Positions 12,817 through 22,675 of a DNA stretch of 64,000 bases are shown piece after piece. A model generated the notes under the pieces. That model was not told where the DNA came from, ran no database searches, and was given only the letters and a program-made list of their open reading frames with translations. The DNA is from Hermatobates lingyangjiaoensis (lineage: Eukaryota; Arthropoda; Insecta; Hemiptera; Hermatobatidae). The translations under genes and the position numbers were made by a program. Location: positions 137,501 to 201,500 of the forward strand of contig JAPFBL010000168.1 in assembly GCA_026182355.1 (NCBI GenBank), read 5' to 3'. Every line of letters begins with the position of its first letter. The stretch's first letter is position 1.

Positions 12817-12820
<4 letters not shown>
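12505..12820. mobile_element. Penelope-like inverted dimer, family F6
   Basis: Long arms (about 12508-12680 and 12690-12820) include a tract reading as GAACCAGT in both directions, with cores at 12601-12626 (minus, damaged) and 12740-12765 (plus). The left arm extends further (CGCTGGAAACATGATCC) than the right, which ends at TATTGAACTATATA. (TA)n borders both sides (12479-12504 and 12821-12860). Confidence 0.75.
12740..12765 (+). ncRNA. Hammerhead-like motif (F6)
   Basis: CUGAAGA, stem II GGU/ACC, then GAA-AAUU-A with AAUU palindromic and A at the cleavage position. A second F6 copy with the same core lies at 13918-13943. Confidence 0.55.
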
Positions 12821-12860
<40 letters not shown>

Positions 12861-12864
<4 letters not shown>

Positions 12865-13699
12865 ATAGTTATATACAAATAAAGAGTAAGAGGTCCCAGA
12901 TGAACAACATTATAATATGAAACCTCGTCTATCAAGTCTTGGGTATTTCTTCTATTTTGTTTCATACCTGGGAAGTACTGAGAGAGATTATTCTCTGAAG
13001 TGTAAATTAAATTATTCTGTTCAAGTAAGCGTTAATAGAGATAAATTATAAAAGGTAATGAATTATATCTGTTTGATACTTTAAAACAAAAAAGAAGTTA
13101 TTACTCACAAGTTTAGAGTGTAAAAAAAAGTGCACGTGAAAGTATGAGCTACTAGAAAAAGGTTGTGTAAAAGTAATAAAAGATATTATAGCTCCCTTCG
13201 GTATCGAGGGTAAGGCATTATCATCTTTCCACCACCTGATAGTCCCAGAGGTCGTCGGCAAACCTTTTATAACTGTCCCCTTCCTAATGTAGCAAAAACA
13301 GTGTTCCCACATCCTCCTCTTTAAAACTCTTCCTTTTGAAGGACAAAAAAATAAATGATGTACCAATGTAAACTTTTTAAGCATTTGTCAAAAGCAAAAT
13401 TAGGCAATGATTAAACTTGAAGAAGAAAACGGCCGAAAACGATGATATCTGTACAATTATGTCAGGTAACAGTTACTCTGTTACGATATCTTTTTTAATA
13501 TTATATATATATATATATATACTTGATGACGAACAATAGTTGGAAATATTGAGAATTCTGTAAGTGTGCTTTTTATTCCACTTTCTGTAAATAAAGTGTG
13601 CTTTGTGTAATTTAAAGTTATATATATACCATGATAAACGAAAAACAATAACAGGCAAGGATACAGGCAAGGAAACAGGCAGGACAGATAACACTTATA
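12861..13699. other. No recognised feature
   Basis: The 112-residue minus-strand frame at 13046-13384 has no family motif. A short (TA)n lies at 13502-13521. A GGCAAGGA/GGAAACAGGCAGG microrepeat occurs near 13655-13685. Confidence 0.45.
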
Positions 13700-14045
13700 A
13701 TATATATTTCAAAGTTCAAATCGAAAAAAGTAATACACAGAGTAAAGAAACACAGAAACTCAAATTTTTGGGCAATCTGTTTTCAGGAGAAAAGAAAAAG
13801 AGACCAAGCATATTGAAGACACAACGGCAAGTAACCGACCAGGTTGATTTTAACTGTCTCCATTAAGTCCCCAACCGTCTCTGAACTAGTGCGCTTGGTT
13901 TCCTTCTCTTTTAACTTCTGAAGGTGGTTCAAACCGAAAATTAGAAACTGAAAGTGTGTGCTTTTAATTTCTCTATGTATCTTTTTCTACATTGAACTAT
14001 ATTTGTCCGTTTCGGATCGTATTTCCAACGAAAAAGTATTTATAT
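13700..14045. mobile_element. Penelope-like inverted dimer, family F6, decayed
   Basis: The left arm has a degraded minus core (13759-13786). The right arm has a plus core (13918-13943) and continues past TTGAACTATA into TTGTCCGTTTCGGATCG and TTTCCAACGAAAAAG, showing the full F6 end that the 12.5-kb copy also keeps on its left side. The spacer holds CCGTCTCTGAACTAGTGCGC, also seen at 12.7 kb. Confidence 0.6.
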
Positions 14046-14244
14046 ATATATTTGTGTACGATGGCAGCAGGTCTTCCCTTAAGCATATGTTATTAAAATA
14101 AGCAGCAGCTTCTGCATTGACCAATTTCTTGTTGACACTCTCTAGTTTTCTTATCACTTTGCGGTAAGACTCTGGTAGCTTCCAAAGAAGGTTAGCGAAA
14201 GACATTAACACGCACAATAAACTTGAGGTGAACCACGAAAACAC
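14042..14244 (-). pseudogene. PLE ORF N-terminal fragment (F4-like)
   Basis: About 66 codons on the minus strand read through WKLPESYRK, VIRKLESVNKK, NAEAAAYFNNICL and EDLLPSYTNIYI, then leave the family sequence at a TA run. The same segment occurs in four other places in the window, always stopping at the T-N-I-Y-I codons. I infer it is the start of the Penelope-like ORF, because one copy (52965-53998) follows a PLE C-terminus and ribozyme in the 3' terminal repeat. A degraded ribozyme core lies upstream at about 14311-14340. Confidence 0.7.
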
Positions 14245-14310
14245 TTGAATAAAACACTTTTTGAAAAAACCGTTTTAATCACTGGAATAACCATAACTAA
14301 AAGAAGAATT

Positions 14311-14372
14311 CAAGCTTTCGGTTGTCATTCGCCATCCGAATACCTGAGGATGGCGAATGACAGCCGATTTTC
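14311..14372. mobile_element. Inverted junction of two F4-like ribozyme regions
   Basis: A minus-strand core (GGATGGCGAATGACAACC, then GAAAGCTTG) and a plus-strand core (CTGAGGATGGCGAATG, then GATTTTC) are arranged head to head with only a few bases between them. Both boxes carry substitutions. Confidence 0.5.
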
Positions 14373-14400
14373 TTTGTACGGATTTTTATATTTAATATTT

Positions 14401-15439
14401 TAATAAATTAATAATAATAATCCCAAGTACCGTATCCCAAGCAACCCAAATTGTGATTCCTCATATATCCTCAGATTGCACGTGCGTCGTCGAAGGAAGA
14501 ATGCCTGAAAGTTTGGACATCGAAGCAAAAATTTGAAGGTTCATTAAAAAATCAAAACCTATTAAAATGTCTTTTATCATTTATCTTTGCTTCAAAGACT
14601 GATTTAAAGTCCAATTTTTTAAACATCTCCCTTTCGGCATAGACTTTTATTTTCAAGGGTATCTGAGCCAAATCACATTTCGTTTCTATAGGACTGTTCT
14701 GAAGTCAGCTACAATCTTAAAATCCTTATTTTTATTTATATTTCTTATGTTTTTATTTATTGTTTCCAGTTCTTTGATATTTTTTTCATTTTCTTTACTC
14801 CAACATACTTCTTAACCATAATGTTAAAAGTTGTATGGTTGAAATACGGTCTAATTTCAGTGATCGCAATATCTGTTACCTAATGGTATGATAATTTTTT
14901 TGATAATAAGGTTTTCTAATTGGTATTATAAGAATAACCACAATGTTTTTCATTATAATAGCAAACATACATACTATTCACTTACTTTACAAAATACATT
15001 CTCTAAATTAAGAGTGATATATAAATAAATTAGATAAAATTTTGAATAAAATTTTTATAATAATCATACTATCATAATATAAATAAATTACACAATAGGG
15101 TTATACGAATGATCATTTTATAAAAATCTACTTTTAATTATTAAGCATTATCCTTGTTTGATTATAAAAAATCTAAAAATATTTTGAAAATAATCACAAA
15201 GATGTTTCTAATGTAATGTAAGAATTTAGTTCATTAGATATCGCAGTATAACAAATTTTTACTCAGAAAAGATTTAAGATAATTTTCATTATGATCCTGT
15301 TATAATACTGTGATTCTGCTCGGGATATTATTTCAGTACAGACACTGACTGAACTGTGTACAGACTGAAATACACTGGAATACGAAATACTCCAAATTAT
15401 TATCTTTGCTCATAGAGGGAAATAAGAAAATTTAAAAAA
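14401..15439. other. AT-rich stretch with no recognised feature
   Basis: No motif-bearing frame or repeat end was seen. Confidence 0.55.
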
Positions 15440-15441
15440 AA

Positions 15442-15885
15442 TATACCACACATGAGTGGTATTTTCCTCAAATTTTGATATTCAGGAAAATATCTTACTT
15501 ACCACAAGTAATTTGTCTTTACAACAAGAAATGTATTTTACAACGCGTTTCGAACACTTAGTGTTCATCATCAGGCACATTTTCAATATAAAGACAGAGT
15601 CTACAAAAATTTTTTAAGTTATATAAAGGAATCAAAATTTTTAAAATAAGGAGTGTTCAGGGATTGAGTCAACAATCTCCTCAGTTTAACTTGCCCTCCC
15701 TTTTGAGAGAAGTTTTGGTTTCTTTATATAACTTCAAAAAGTTTTTATATATTTTGTATTTATATTGTAGATGTGCCTAATGATGAGCACTAAGTGTTTG
15801 AAACGCTTAGTAAAATAAATTCCTTGTGGTGAAACCATAATATAAATTCCTCACTATCATGAGTAAATACCACACAATGACTGGA
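15442..15885. mobile_element. Penelope-like inverted dimer, family F1
   Basis: The outer ends are ACCACACATGAGTGGTA on the left and its mirror-like GAGTAAATACCACACAAT on the right. Cores lie at 15542-15574 (minus) and 15777-15809 (plus). The arms are about 70-80% similar by eye, with a unique spacer near 15650-15715. No (TA)n borders it, unlike most other families. Confidence 0.65.
15542..15574 (-). ncRNA. Hammerhead-like motif (F1)
   Basis: CUGAUGA, six-pair stem II GAACAC/GUGUUC with loop UAA, then GAA-ACGCGU-U with ACGCGU palindromic. Stem I pairs UGC with GUA. This is among the cleanest F1 cores. Confidence 0.7.
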
Positions 15886-17224
15886 TGTATAGCTCATGAG
15901 TCTTTTGATATAGTAAACCAGTTATAATACAAAATAAATATTTTTATGTTTCACTTTAAAATAAATTTCTATTTAGATTTGATTTTGAAAGGATGCTCGT
16001 AATTTTTTTAAATTATAAAATAAGAAAAGAATAATTGGGATTATTAAAAGGGAATATTTCATTAGACTAATCCGCGAGCAGATTCCCTTCTATCAGAGTA
16101 TTATTGGTCATTATCAAAATCCAAGTAACACCTCAAGTCGCTTTTCAAGATAACTTTAATAAAGCAATCGCGAAAGCCTTTTTACCATAATGGCTTCCTT
16201 ATCAGACTTCTCTCTCTTCTGAAATTGAAAGAAATGACAATCTAAAAAAAAAAAAATGCAACAAATCCAATGATTCTAAATTCTACCTTTAATATATTCC
16301 ATTTCTATTCCAAACTCCTTGAATTAAAAAAAAAAATAAAAACGTTTCCTATTATTAATATTTTTTTTAATCTTTCAATGTTATAATTTTGGCAAAATAT
16401 GATTTTATCATATTTTATTATTTAATACTTAATAAATAATTCATTATTAATATATTAGTATATGTCACACTATAATATAATATAGTATAATATATCAACA
16501 TATTAGAATATAGTAATATATGATTAATATATTATAATACATTAATATATTAGTACCCCTTTCAGGCCTTCTACTATATTATGCCCCAAAGCAGTATTGT
16601 ATTATATATTTATGATTCGGTATAGAAGTTCACAAAACTATTTGATCGAAATTATTGTATGCGTAGTACATTTTTGTATATAACATGTATAATATTTCAT
16701 AAAGAACCATGTATTTTACTTTTGCTTCAGCAAGATATGCTGTTAATATGAAACATACTTATTAATTTATAAATAAAATAGCAATCTCTTATACAGGATA
16801 GTTCAAAATAATTAGGGTATAAAAATTAAATCCCTAGCGTATAAATATTCTTTTGAACTAAAAAAAAAGTGAATAAATAAAATGAAAATTCGTTATGTAA
16901 TTTAATATAAAACGAGCATTCACATGCAATGAACTCTAATAAAAGGGATATAATATATTGAAAGACTGCGATAAAACCACTCTATCAAGGGGAGACTCGA
17001 AAAAGGCTTTTAGTTTCAAATAAAAAAAGTGTAAACAAATATCTTCAAAGCAAAATGTTTTACGTTTTTCATATTAAAATATAAACCATTTTATAAATTT
17101 CTAAACTGGTATTCCATGATCTAATACTACTTGCAATTTTAACTATTTGATTAATTTTTTTCATCATCAATTTCAAAAAAATATTAATATAACCAAATTA
17201 TATTTTCTGGAACTTTAGAATATA
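15886..17224. other. AT-rich stretch with no recognised feature
   Basis: Simple A/T runs and TATA-rich sequence around 16430-16560. No supported gene. Confidence 0.55.
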
Positions 17225-17614
17225 TATATATAAAACAGACAAGTTACTATAAAAGCTTCTGAGGAAGCCCACATTTGGCTCCTATGGGCATGCTCAAAAC
17301 CTGGCTTGAAATTAAACCGTTTTTTGTTTTTTTTTAAAATAATTTTGTAAATATTTCCTTTATTTTTTGTTTTCTTCACCTTTATTCTCCTTTTTAAAAA
17401 ATCAATTTTTTTTCTTGATCTCGACTCCCTAGTTCCTTTTATATTTCTCTCCTTTGCGGCAGCACTGCTTTAGCCCTCACCCAGTGAGTTCTTTAGTTGA
17501 CTTTCGACCCTCCGTCAATTCACTTTTTCTCCTTAGGAAAACCACCATTACGGTCGAAATATTGAAAAGTGAGTCTTTGTTATGTTTCTGTCTATGATTC
17601 ACAGTTTATTTTAA

Positions 17615-17616
<2 letters not shown>
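17225..17616 (+). mobile_element. Penelope-like 3' fragment, family F8
   Basis: An untranslated-like segment containing CTGCTTTAGCCCTC and CCGTCAATTCACTT is followed by a core at 17532-17563 (CUUAGGA, stem II ACC/GGU, GAA-AUAU-U) and CACAGTTTATTTTAAGT at the (TA)n (17617-17660). The same order recurs at 26941-27080. Confidence 0.6.
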
Positions 17617-17664
<48 letters not shown>

Positions 17665-17930
17665 CTTTTTTCTTTCTTATCAAGGTTTTGGTCTAGCTTC
17701 AATAATGCAACACCTTTAAGCCGACGTTTCGTCTATATTTGTAGACATCTTCAGGGCTACATCAATACAGAGTTTAATTACAATAACATGACATATTGAT
17801 GTAGTCCTGAAGATATCTACAAATATAGACTAAACGTCGGCTTAAAGGTGTCGCATTATTGAAGCTAGACCAAACCTCGATAAGAAAGAAAAATAGTGTT
17901 AAATATGTGTGGTCGAGATTGGAAAACATT
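17665..17930. mobile_element. Penelope-like inverted dimer, family F3'
   Basis: Arms 17672-17770 and 17795-17890 are inverted copies, with cores at 17723-17754 (minus) and 17807-17838 (plus; GAA changed to TAA). (TA)n lies on the left. Confidence 0.7.
17723..17754 (-). ncRNA. Hammerhead-like motif (F3')
   Basis: CUGAAGA, stem II GUCUA/UAGAC, then GAA-ACGU-C with ACGU palindromic. Stem I AGCC/GGCU is fully paired over four positions. Confidence 0.7.
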
Positions 17931-18567
17931 CGTATATATATAATATAAATATATGAATTAATTTAAATATAATTATATAAAACGACATATATATTTAGAG
18001 TTTCAGGTTTTTATGATAGTTTTATATGTTAGATAGGTCTGATAAGAATGTGATTAATCCAAATATTATACACCAGGTGAATATTCCTGTAGTAGATGTA
18101 CCACCCGTAGTGCTTCGATTTAAACCTCTTTTTTCCAATCTTATCTATCTTTAAAAAAAATTATATTTTTTTTAGGATAATAATTTAAGTATTGTTATAA
18201 CTAATAATAAGGTGAGAAGTCTTATAATTCTACATATTTAATATTAAAACAATACTCTTGTCATAGTGCCTTTCATCCTTTGCCCTTTAAGGTTTGCTTA
18301 TTACCTTCTCCTCCTTTTGAGTCAGTAGGGTGTTAATGGTAATGAAAAGAATATATATCAAAACTTTTTCTCAGCTATGGATTTATTAGAGGCTTCATTT
18401 ATGTGAGTGTAACTATGTTAACATGGCTATGTGTAAGCTATAACAGGGGATCGTTAAGCGACTATAACAGCTCAACGTAACATCTGTTATAACAATTGGT
18501 TCCATTAGAAGCATCCTCACTTGATGCACCAGTGATACAGCTTTTCAGTAGCTTACATCTCATGCAT

Positions 18568-19066
18568 TGGAGCCAGGTTGGCTCAGTGGTTAATGCCCTC
18601 GCTTTTGGGCTGGTAGTCCGTGGTTTGAGTCCCAGCTGCAGGTGTATTTGACATCGATTTATTCATGCAGGAGGTGGATAAATCTGAGTACGTCATTCCT
18701 CGGAGAGTACGTTAAGCCTGTACGATGAGAGGTACTTGTTAAAGATCCCTACTCTATGTAAATATACTTGAGTTAGACAAAATTTAGTACGGCCAGGTTA
18801 GCTCAGTGGTTAACGTACTCGTCTCTCAATTGGTAGTACGGGGTTCGATCTCCACCTGGCCCTCGATTTATTCACGCAGGAGGTGAATAAATCTAAGAGT
18901 GTCGTCCCTCGGAGAGGATGTTAAGCGTTCGGTCCCGAGCCTATGCGATGTAAGGTAATCGTTAAAGATCCCTACTCGAAATTCACTTGAGTTAGGCAAA
19001 ATTTAGAACTCCCAATGTAGAATTTGTAGAATCACCCGCTAGGGGATCGGTACTATAAAAAAAAAA
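18568..19066 (+). mobile_element. Dimeric tRNA-derived SINE with 11-bp target duplication
   Basis: Two SINE monomers of the same family lie head to tail (about 18570-18790 and 18791-19015), followed by a short tail and an A run (19057-19067). The second head has a perfect 7-bp acceptor-like pairing GGCCAGG/CCTGGCC, an A box TAGCTCAGTGG and a B box GGTTCGATCT. Both monomers contain GTTAAAGATCCCTACTC and GTTAGRCAAAATTTAG. ATCTCATGCAT occurs at 18557-18567 and 19067-19077, so the dimer moved as one unit. Confidence 0.85.
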
Positions 19067-19796
19067 ATCTCATGCATAAATGTAATTATATCTCTGGGTG
19101 AACCCTCTGAGGAAAACAGACAAAATCAATACACTTATACAACTGGCCCTTGATGGCCTTATATTGCTTTAAATAAATTTATAACCATATAAATATCTCA
19201 AATCTACTGTTCAGTTTAGTAAAGTTCAGTTGTACTATTTTTTTTGTATATTTTGGGTTCTACATGTGAATCCATAGTTGTACTTCAGCACTTCTGTTGT
19301 ACGATATCTTTGTTTCTGTCCCTCTCTGACTCACTGTTTTGTCGTGAGAGAGTACATTATGCATGGGTGATATTTTTCACTTGACAGGGTCTGAGACAGA
19401 CATAACGGCATCTTTTGTTGCTTATTGTAGCGGATATGGTCTTCCTTGGCTGGGAGACGTCTGCCCGTTGATGGCACCTCCCTGGGGTTGACTTATGTTT
19501 TACTTTCTTTTCTATTCCTTTTCCTTTCTTTCTTTCTTATCTTCCTTAGTGTTGGGATTTATTCTTTTTTTTTCCTCATCTATGATCTTTTGAAACTTTC
19601 AGTAGAAAAAGTTCCTAAACAACTTCTCGTCTCAAAGGTTCTTTACCTTTGAGTGTTAAGAGGCAAACTTCTCCCATACTTTGGAATTCAAATCATAAAT
19701 ACAATTAACAAAACCATTACTGTAGAGAAAACACGAAGTATATATATAAATATATTTTATTACTAATATATATATATATATTTATATAAAAAGTTG

Positions 19797-19876
19797 GGTT
19801 TTTGTTTCTGACGAAGACCGCTTGTTACGGTTGAAAGATCTTAGTTTTGTTTTCCCATTTCTTATTGTGGTTTGAT
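19797..19876 (+). mobile_element. Penelope-like F2 fragment
   Basis: A short plus-oriented F2 piece (GTTGGGTTTTTG, the core, then TTATTGTGGTTTGATCAT) embedded directly in TA-rich sequence on both sides. Confidence 0.65.
19808..19844 (+). ncRNA. Hammerhead-like motif (F2)
   Basis: CUGACGA, stem II ACCG/CGGU, then GAA-AGAUCU-U with AGAUCU palindromic. The core is identical to the consensus of the other F2 copies. Confidence 0.65.
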
Positions 19877-19914
19877 CATATATTTATATATATATATATA
19901 TATATACATAATAG

Positions 19915-20060
19915 GCCAAGGACATGTGGAGTGAGAAAACTAATACCACACAACATTATTAAATTAGTAACACACTAAAAGAGAAACAAGCTTTCGACCA
20001 TACATTTGCCATCTTCAGGTTAAAACTATTTATTAAATCTGCAGAAAGTTAATATATATG
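19915..20060 (-). mobile_element. Penelope-like F4 fragment with truncated ORF start
   Basis: On the minus strand the core (19988-20018) is followed by a leader and then CTCACTCCACATGTCCTTGGCC, resembling the start of the F4 ORF, before TA-rich sequence at 19889-19910. Confidence 0.55.
19988..20018 (-). ncRNA. Hammerhead-like motif (F4)
   Basis: CUGAAGA, imperfect stem II built on GRCAAAUGUAUGGUC, then GAA-AGCU-U with AGCU palindromic. Stem I is AAC/GUU. Confidence 0.6.
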
Positions 20061-20064
20061 TATA

Positions 20065-20170
20065 TATAAATTAATAATCAACAATAACTCTTGATATAAT
20101 ATCTGAATTAAAGAGCTACAATAAACAAATATACATTAGATACGAAAGGCCTTAGAACATTGTATCTAAT
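20065..20170. mobile_element. Penelope-like F10 fragment
   Basis: AATCAACAATAACTCTTGAT and a GAAAGGCCTTAG half-core match the F10 copies at 45.9-46.8 kb. A short inverted junction (TACATTAGATAC/GTATCTAATATA) lies at its centre. Confidence 0.55.
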
Positions 20171-20171
20171 A

Positions 20172-20179
20172 TATATTTG

Positions 20180-20220
<41 letters not shown>
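20172..20220. repeat. (TA)n microsatellite between PLE fragments
   Basis: A long TA run separating the F10 fragment from the F2 fragment. Confidence 0.9.
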
Positions 20221-20223
<3 letters not shown>

Positions 20224-20347
20224 ACAATAAGAAATGGGAAAACAAGACTAAGATCTTTCAACCGTAACAAGCGGTCTTCGTCAGAGTCAAAAACCCAATT
20301 TTGTGGTTTGTCATTGATTGTTGTTTCACGTGTTTATGTGAAATCTT
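20221..20347 (-). mobile_element. Penelope-like inverted dimer, family F2
   Basis: The minus-oriented core at 20248-20284 is followed at AAACCCAATT by an inverted arm carrying TGTGGTTTG and the full end TTTCACGTGTTTATGTGAAATC. (TA)n borders both ends. Confidence 0.7.
20248..20284 (-). ncRNA. Hammerhead-like motif (F2)
   Basis: Consensus F2 core: CUGACGA, stem II ACCG/CGGU, GAA-AGAUCU-U, stem I GACU/AGUC. Confidence 0.65.
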
Positions 20348-20370
20348 TATATATATATATATATATATAT

Positions 20371-20429
20371 AAATTTCGATGTCCTCGTCTTCAGGAAAAG
20401 ATGTGAATCGCTCCAAAGGCTGATAACGA

Positions 20430-20467
<38 letters not shown>

Positions 20468-20580
20468 TCGTTATCAACCTTTGGAGCGATTCACATCTTT
20501 TCCTGAAGACGAGGACATCGAAATTTAGTAGTGAGTTCAGTGATTTCTTTTCTATGTGTTCTTTTAAAAAGTCTAGATTA
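20371..20580. mobile_element. Penelope-like inverted dimer, family F7, with (TA)n at its centre
   Basis: Arms 20371-20436 and 20461-20527 are near-perfect inverted copies joined by a TA run inside GACTCAT-(AT)n-ATGAGTC. Cores (20371-20394 minus, 20503-20527 plus) read CUGAAGA, then a short stem II, then GAAAUUUAG. The right side continues to about 20580. Confidence 0.65.
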
Positions 20581-21150
20581 TATATACATATAGGTATATT
20601 GAAATCATGAATTAAGTGATCATCACTAAGGTTTAATTTAACTAAGGAATATTACTTTGAGAAATTATAATTTTTCTTTTATTGGTTTCCGTAATCAAAT
20701 GTTGATGGTTTAATTAAGCACTCAGGTGCTAATGAGAGGCAATAAGATGATTTGGAGAGAGAATAATTCAGAGGGTGGCGGGGGAGGGGTTGGTAGAAGC
20801 TGCAAAGAGGGATTGTAGTAATTTAAGGGAAATGGTAGGAAGTGGTTATGTGTAAAGTTAGCCTATTGGTCTTCTTGAGGGGACCGGGCTTGCTTCGCTC
20901 AACTTGGCCCAATCTCACTATCAACTCTAAAACACCTATATCTGATAGTTATCTCCTTATGTTTCAATCTAAAAATATTCCTTTGTCTATCTTAATCGGA
21001 AAGTTTTAAACAATTTCGCCTTCATGTAATCACTACTACAATCGCTTTATTGAAACTATTTCTTTGTAGTTTGAAACATTGAGAATCCTTGCTGCTAATA
21101 TTAACACCAATCTTTGAGAACGTTTCTGCTTTCGTTTTCAATGACTAGAT

Positions 21151-21465
21151 CAGTGGTTCTTAACCTGGGTTCGAAGAGTTGGTCTCAGGAGTTCGGCGGA
21201 GCCTCCGCCGAGGAGGTCAACAGCAAAAGTCACACTGATTTGCACGTCTGTAATTTCTTGTGATTTCATGTATTGCGTTGGTTTTGTTCTTTGAACTAGA
21301 TAATATTAATGCACGGTTCATTTTGCGCACCAGTAAAAAAAAAACATACGCCTAAGACTTGAATTTGAAAAAAAAACACATTTTATTTTTCACTAAAGAA
21401 GATTTCGGTGAAGACGCTTATAAAACAGGTGGGGTTTGGTACCCCCAAAAAGCTAAGAGCCTCTG
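21151..21465. mobile_element. hAT miniature element with 8-bp target duplication
   Basis: The ends CAGTGGTTCTTAACC and (reversed) CAGAGGCTCTTAGC are hAT-type terminal inverted repeats. GACTAGAT flanks both sides exactly (21143-21150, 21466-21473), the 8-bp duplication expected of hAT transposases. At 315 bp with no ORF it is non-autonomous. Confidence 0.9.
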
Positions 21466-21689
21466 GACTAGATACTTCTAGAGGTGAGTGGGCTGTTTGG
21501 TATCGAATAGTAAAATCATCTAATGTCATTTAAACAGTAAACAAGCTATTGTTAAAGGCAGTTGTTTTGTGCATCAACACTATCAGCATTTCTCTGAATG
21601 GTATAAGGTATAACTGCACTCTAAAAAGCAATACCAATCTTATATGTTTTATATTAAAAATAGGGAAAACATCATACCTCATCAGCTGT

Positions 21690-21850
21690 TCTTGAAGTCG
21701 CTGAAGCGCTTTCAGATGTTTTCCATCTTCAAACATAACTCATAACCTATAAGCAACTCCTTCAGGTTAGTTGCGATTGAAGTTGGACAACGTCCAAAAG
21801 CTCTCCAACGACTCCAAGAACATCTTACGAGGTATGACAGTTTTCTCTAT
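21690..21850. mobile_element. Penelope-like inverted fragment, family X
   Basis: A minus core at 21704-21732 is mirrored by a degraded plus copy (GGACAACGTCCAAAAGCTCTC) near 21780-21805. Flanking sequence with GAACATCTTACGAGGTATGA is shared with 23.9 kb. Confidence 0.55.
21704..21732 (-). ncRNA. Hammerhead-like motif (X)
   Basis: UUGAAGA, stem II AGAUG/CAUCU, then GAA-AGCGCU-U with AGCGCU palindromic. The box departs from CUGANGA at its first base. Confidence 0.45.
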
Positions 21851-22010
21851 TTATAATATATATTATCCTAACCTCAGTGGTAATAACAATATGCATGTAT
21901 CTATCTTATATGTACTGTACACACATAACTATAAGTCCATTAGTCACAAAGTTTCTGATTTTTTACTTTTGTTTACCGTTTTGTAAATTACCTTAGATCT
22001 TATTCACGTC

Positions 22011-22043
22011 CTGATGATGAATGTTGATTATTCGAAACATGTC
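22011..22043 (+). ncRNA. Hammerhead-like motif (F9)
   Basis: CUGAUGA, stem II GAAU/AUUC, then GAA-ACAUGU-C with ACAUGU palindromic and C at the cleavage position. Stem I GUC/GAC pairs. It lies immediately upstream of a PLE N-terminal coding fragment. Confidence 0.7.
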
Positions 22044-22044
22044 G

Positions 22045-22196
22045 ACCATAGGAGATGTACTTTATTGTGTAGACGAAATAACCAGAGTGTTATTTAAAAA
22101 AATTGAGAAACTTGTTAAGAAACAGTTATCAGCTAAATTTGTGTGTGTCATTTTCAATAATGTGTGTGTCAAGGAAGGACTGCTACCAAAATTTAC

Positions 22197-22200
<4 letters not shown>
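22045..22200 (+). pseudogene. PLE ORF N-terminal fragment (F9)
   Basis: Codons downstream of the ribozyme read ITRVLFKKIEKLVKKQL, then a diverged middle, then FNNVCVKEGLLPKFTNIYI, before the frame dissolves into (TA)n and (TG)n. It aligns with the segments at 14.1, 41.4, 47.6 and 53.9 kb and ends at the same T-N-I-Y-I codons although much of the sequence differs, so it belongs to a separate family. Confidence 0.65.

Positions 22201-22280
<80 letters not shown>
22199..22280. repeat. Compound (TA)n(TG)n microsatellite
   Basis: A TA run (22199-22234) passes directly into TG (22235-22280). Long frames across it are artefacts. Confidence 0.9.
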
Positions 22281-22282
<2 letters not shown>

Positions 22283-22633
22283 CAGTGTGTATGTATGTGT
22301 GTGTCTGTGAGTTAGTGAGAGAGTATAGAGTGAACAGAGAGTCAACGCATGTGAGCACACATATTTCAAAGACCAAGAAAAGTTATAACCACCAAAATGT
22401 TATTAACTGAGATAAAACAGCAAGTTTCACAGCAATATTGCAATTTTTTTAGTTCATAATTCATCGGAAAGATCCTTTTTTTTCCGCTAGTCGATAAATA
22501 TCTGTCCATACGATTTTAATAAAGAGCATTCAGCTTCTGCTATTAAGTAGACATTCAATATACATACCGGACAATAAACGTGAAAATTGCTTTTCAGGTT
22601 CAAAATTTTAGAAAACTGTTTTATAATAGAAAG

Positions 22634-22675
22634 AATCGGAGCCCGTTGAAAGCTAACTTTCAACGGGCTCCGATT
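22634..22675. repeat. Perfect 19-bp GC-rich hairpin
   Basis: AATCGGAGCCCGTTGAAAG (22634-22652) is followed by loop CTAA and its exact reverse complement (22657-22675). The stem is much more GC-rich than the surrounding DNA. It has no T tract and no nearby gene. Confidence 0.8.

Noticed and set aside
13046..13384. 112-codon minus-strand frame
   Set aside because: No recognisable domain, low-complexity AT-driven composition and no supporting context.
22315..22410. C-terminal part of the 129-codon frame at 22021-22410
   Set aside because: After the T-N-I-Y-I codons the frame only translates TA and TG repeats and unrelated sequence.
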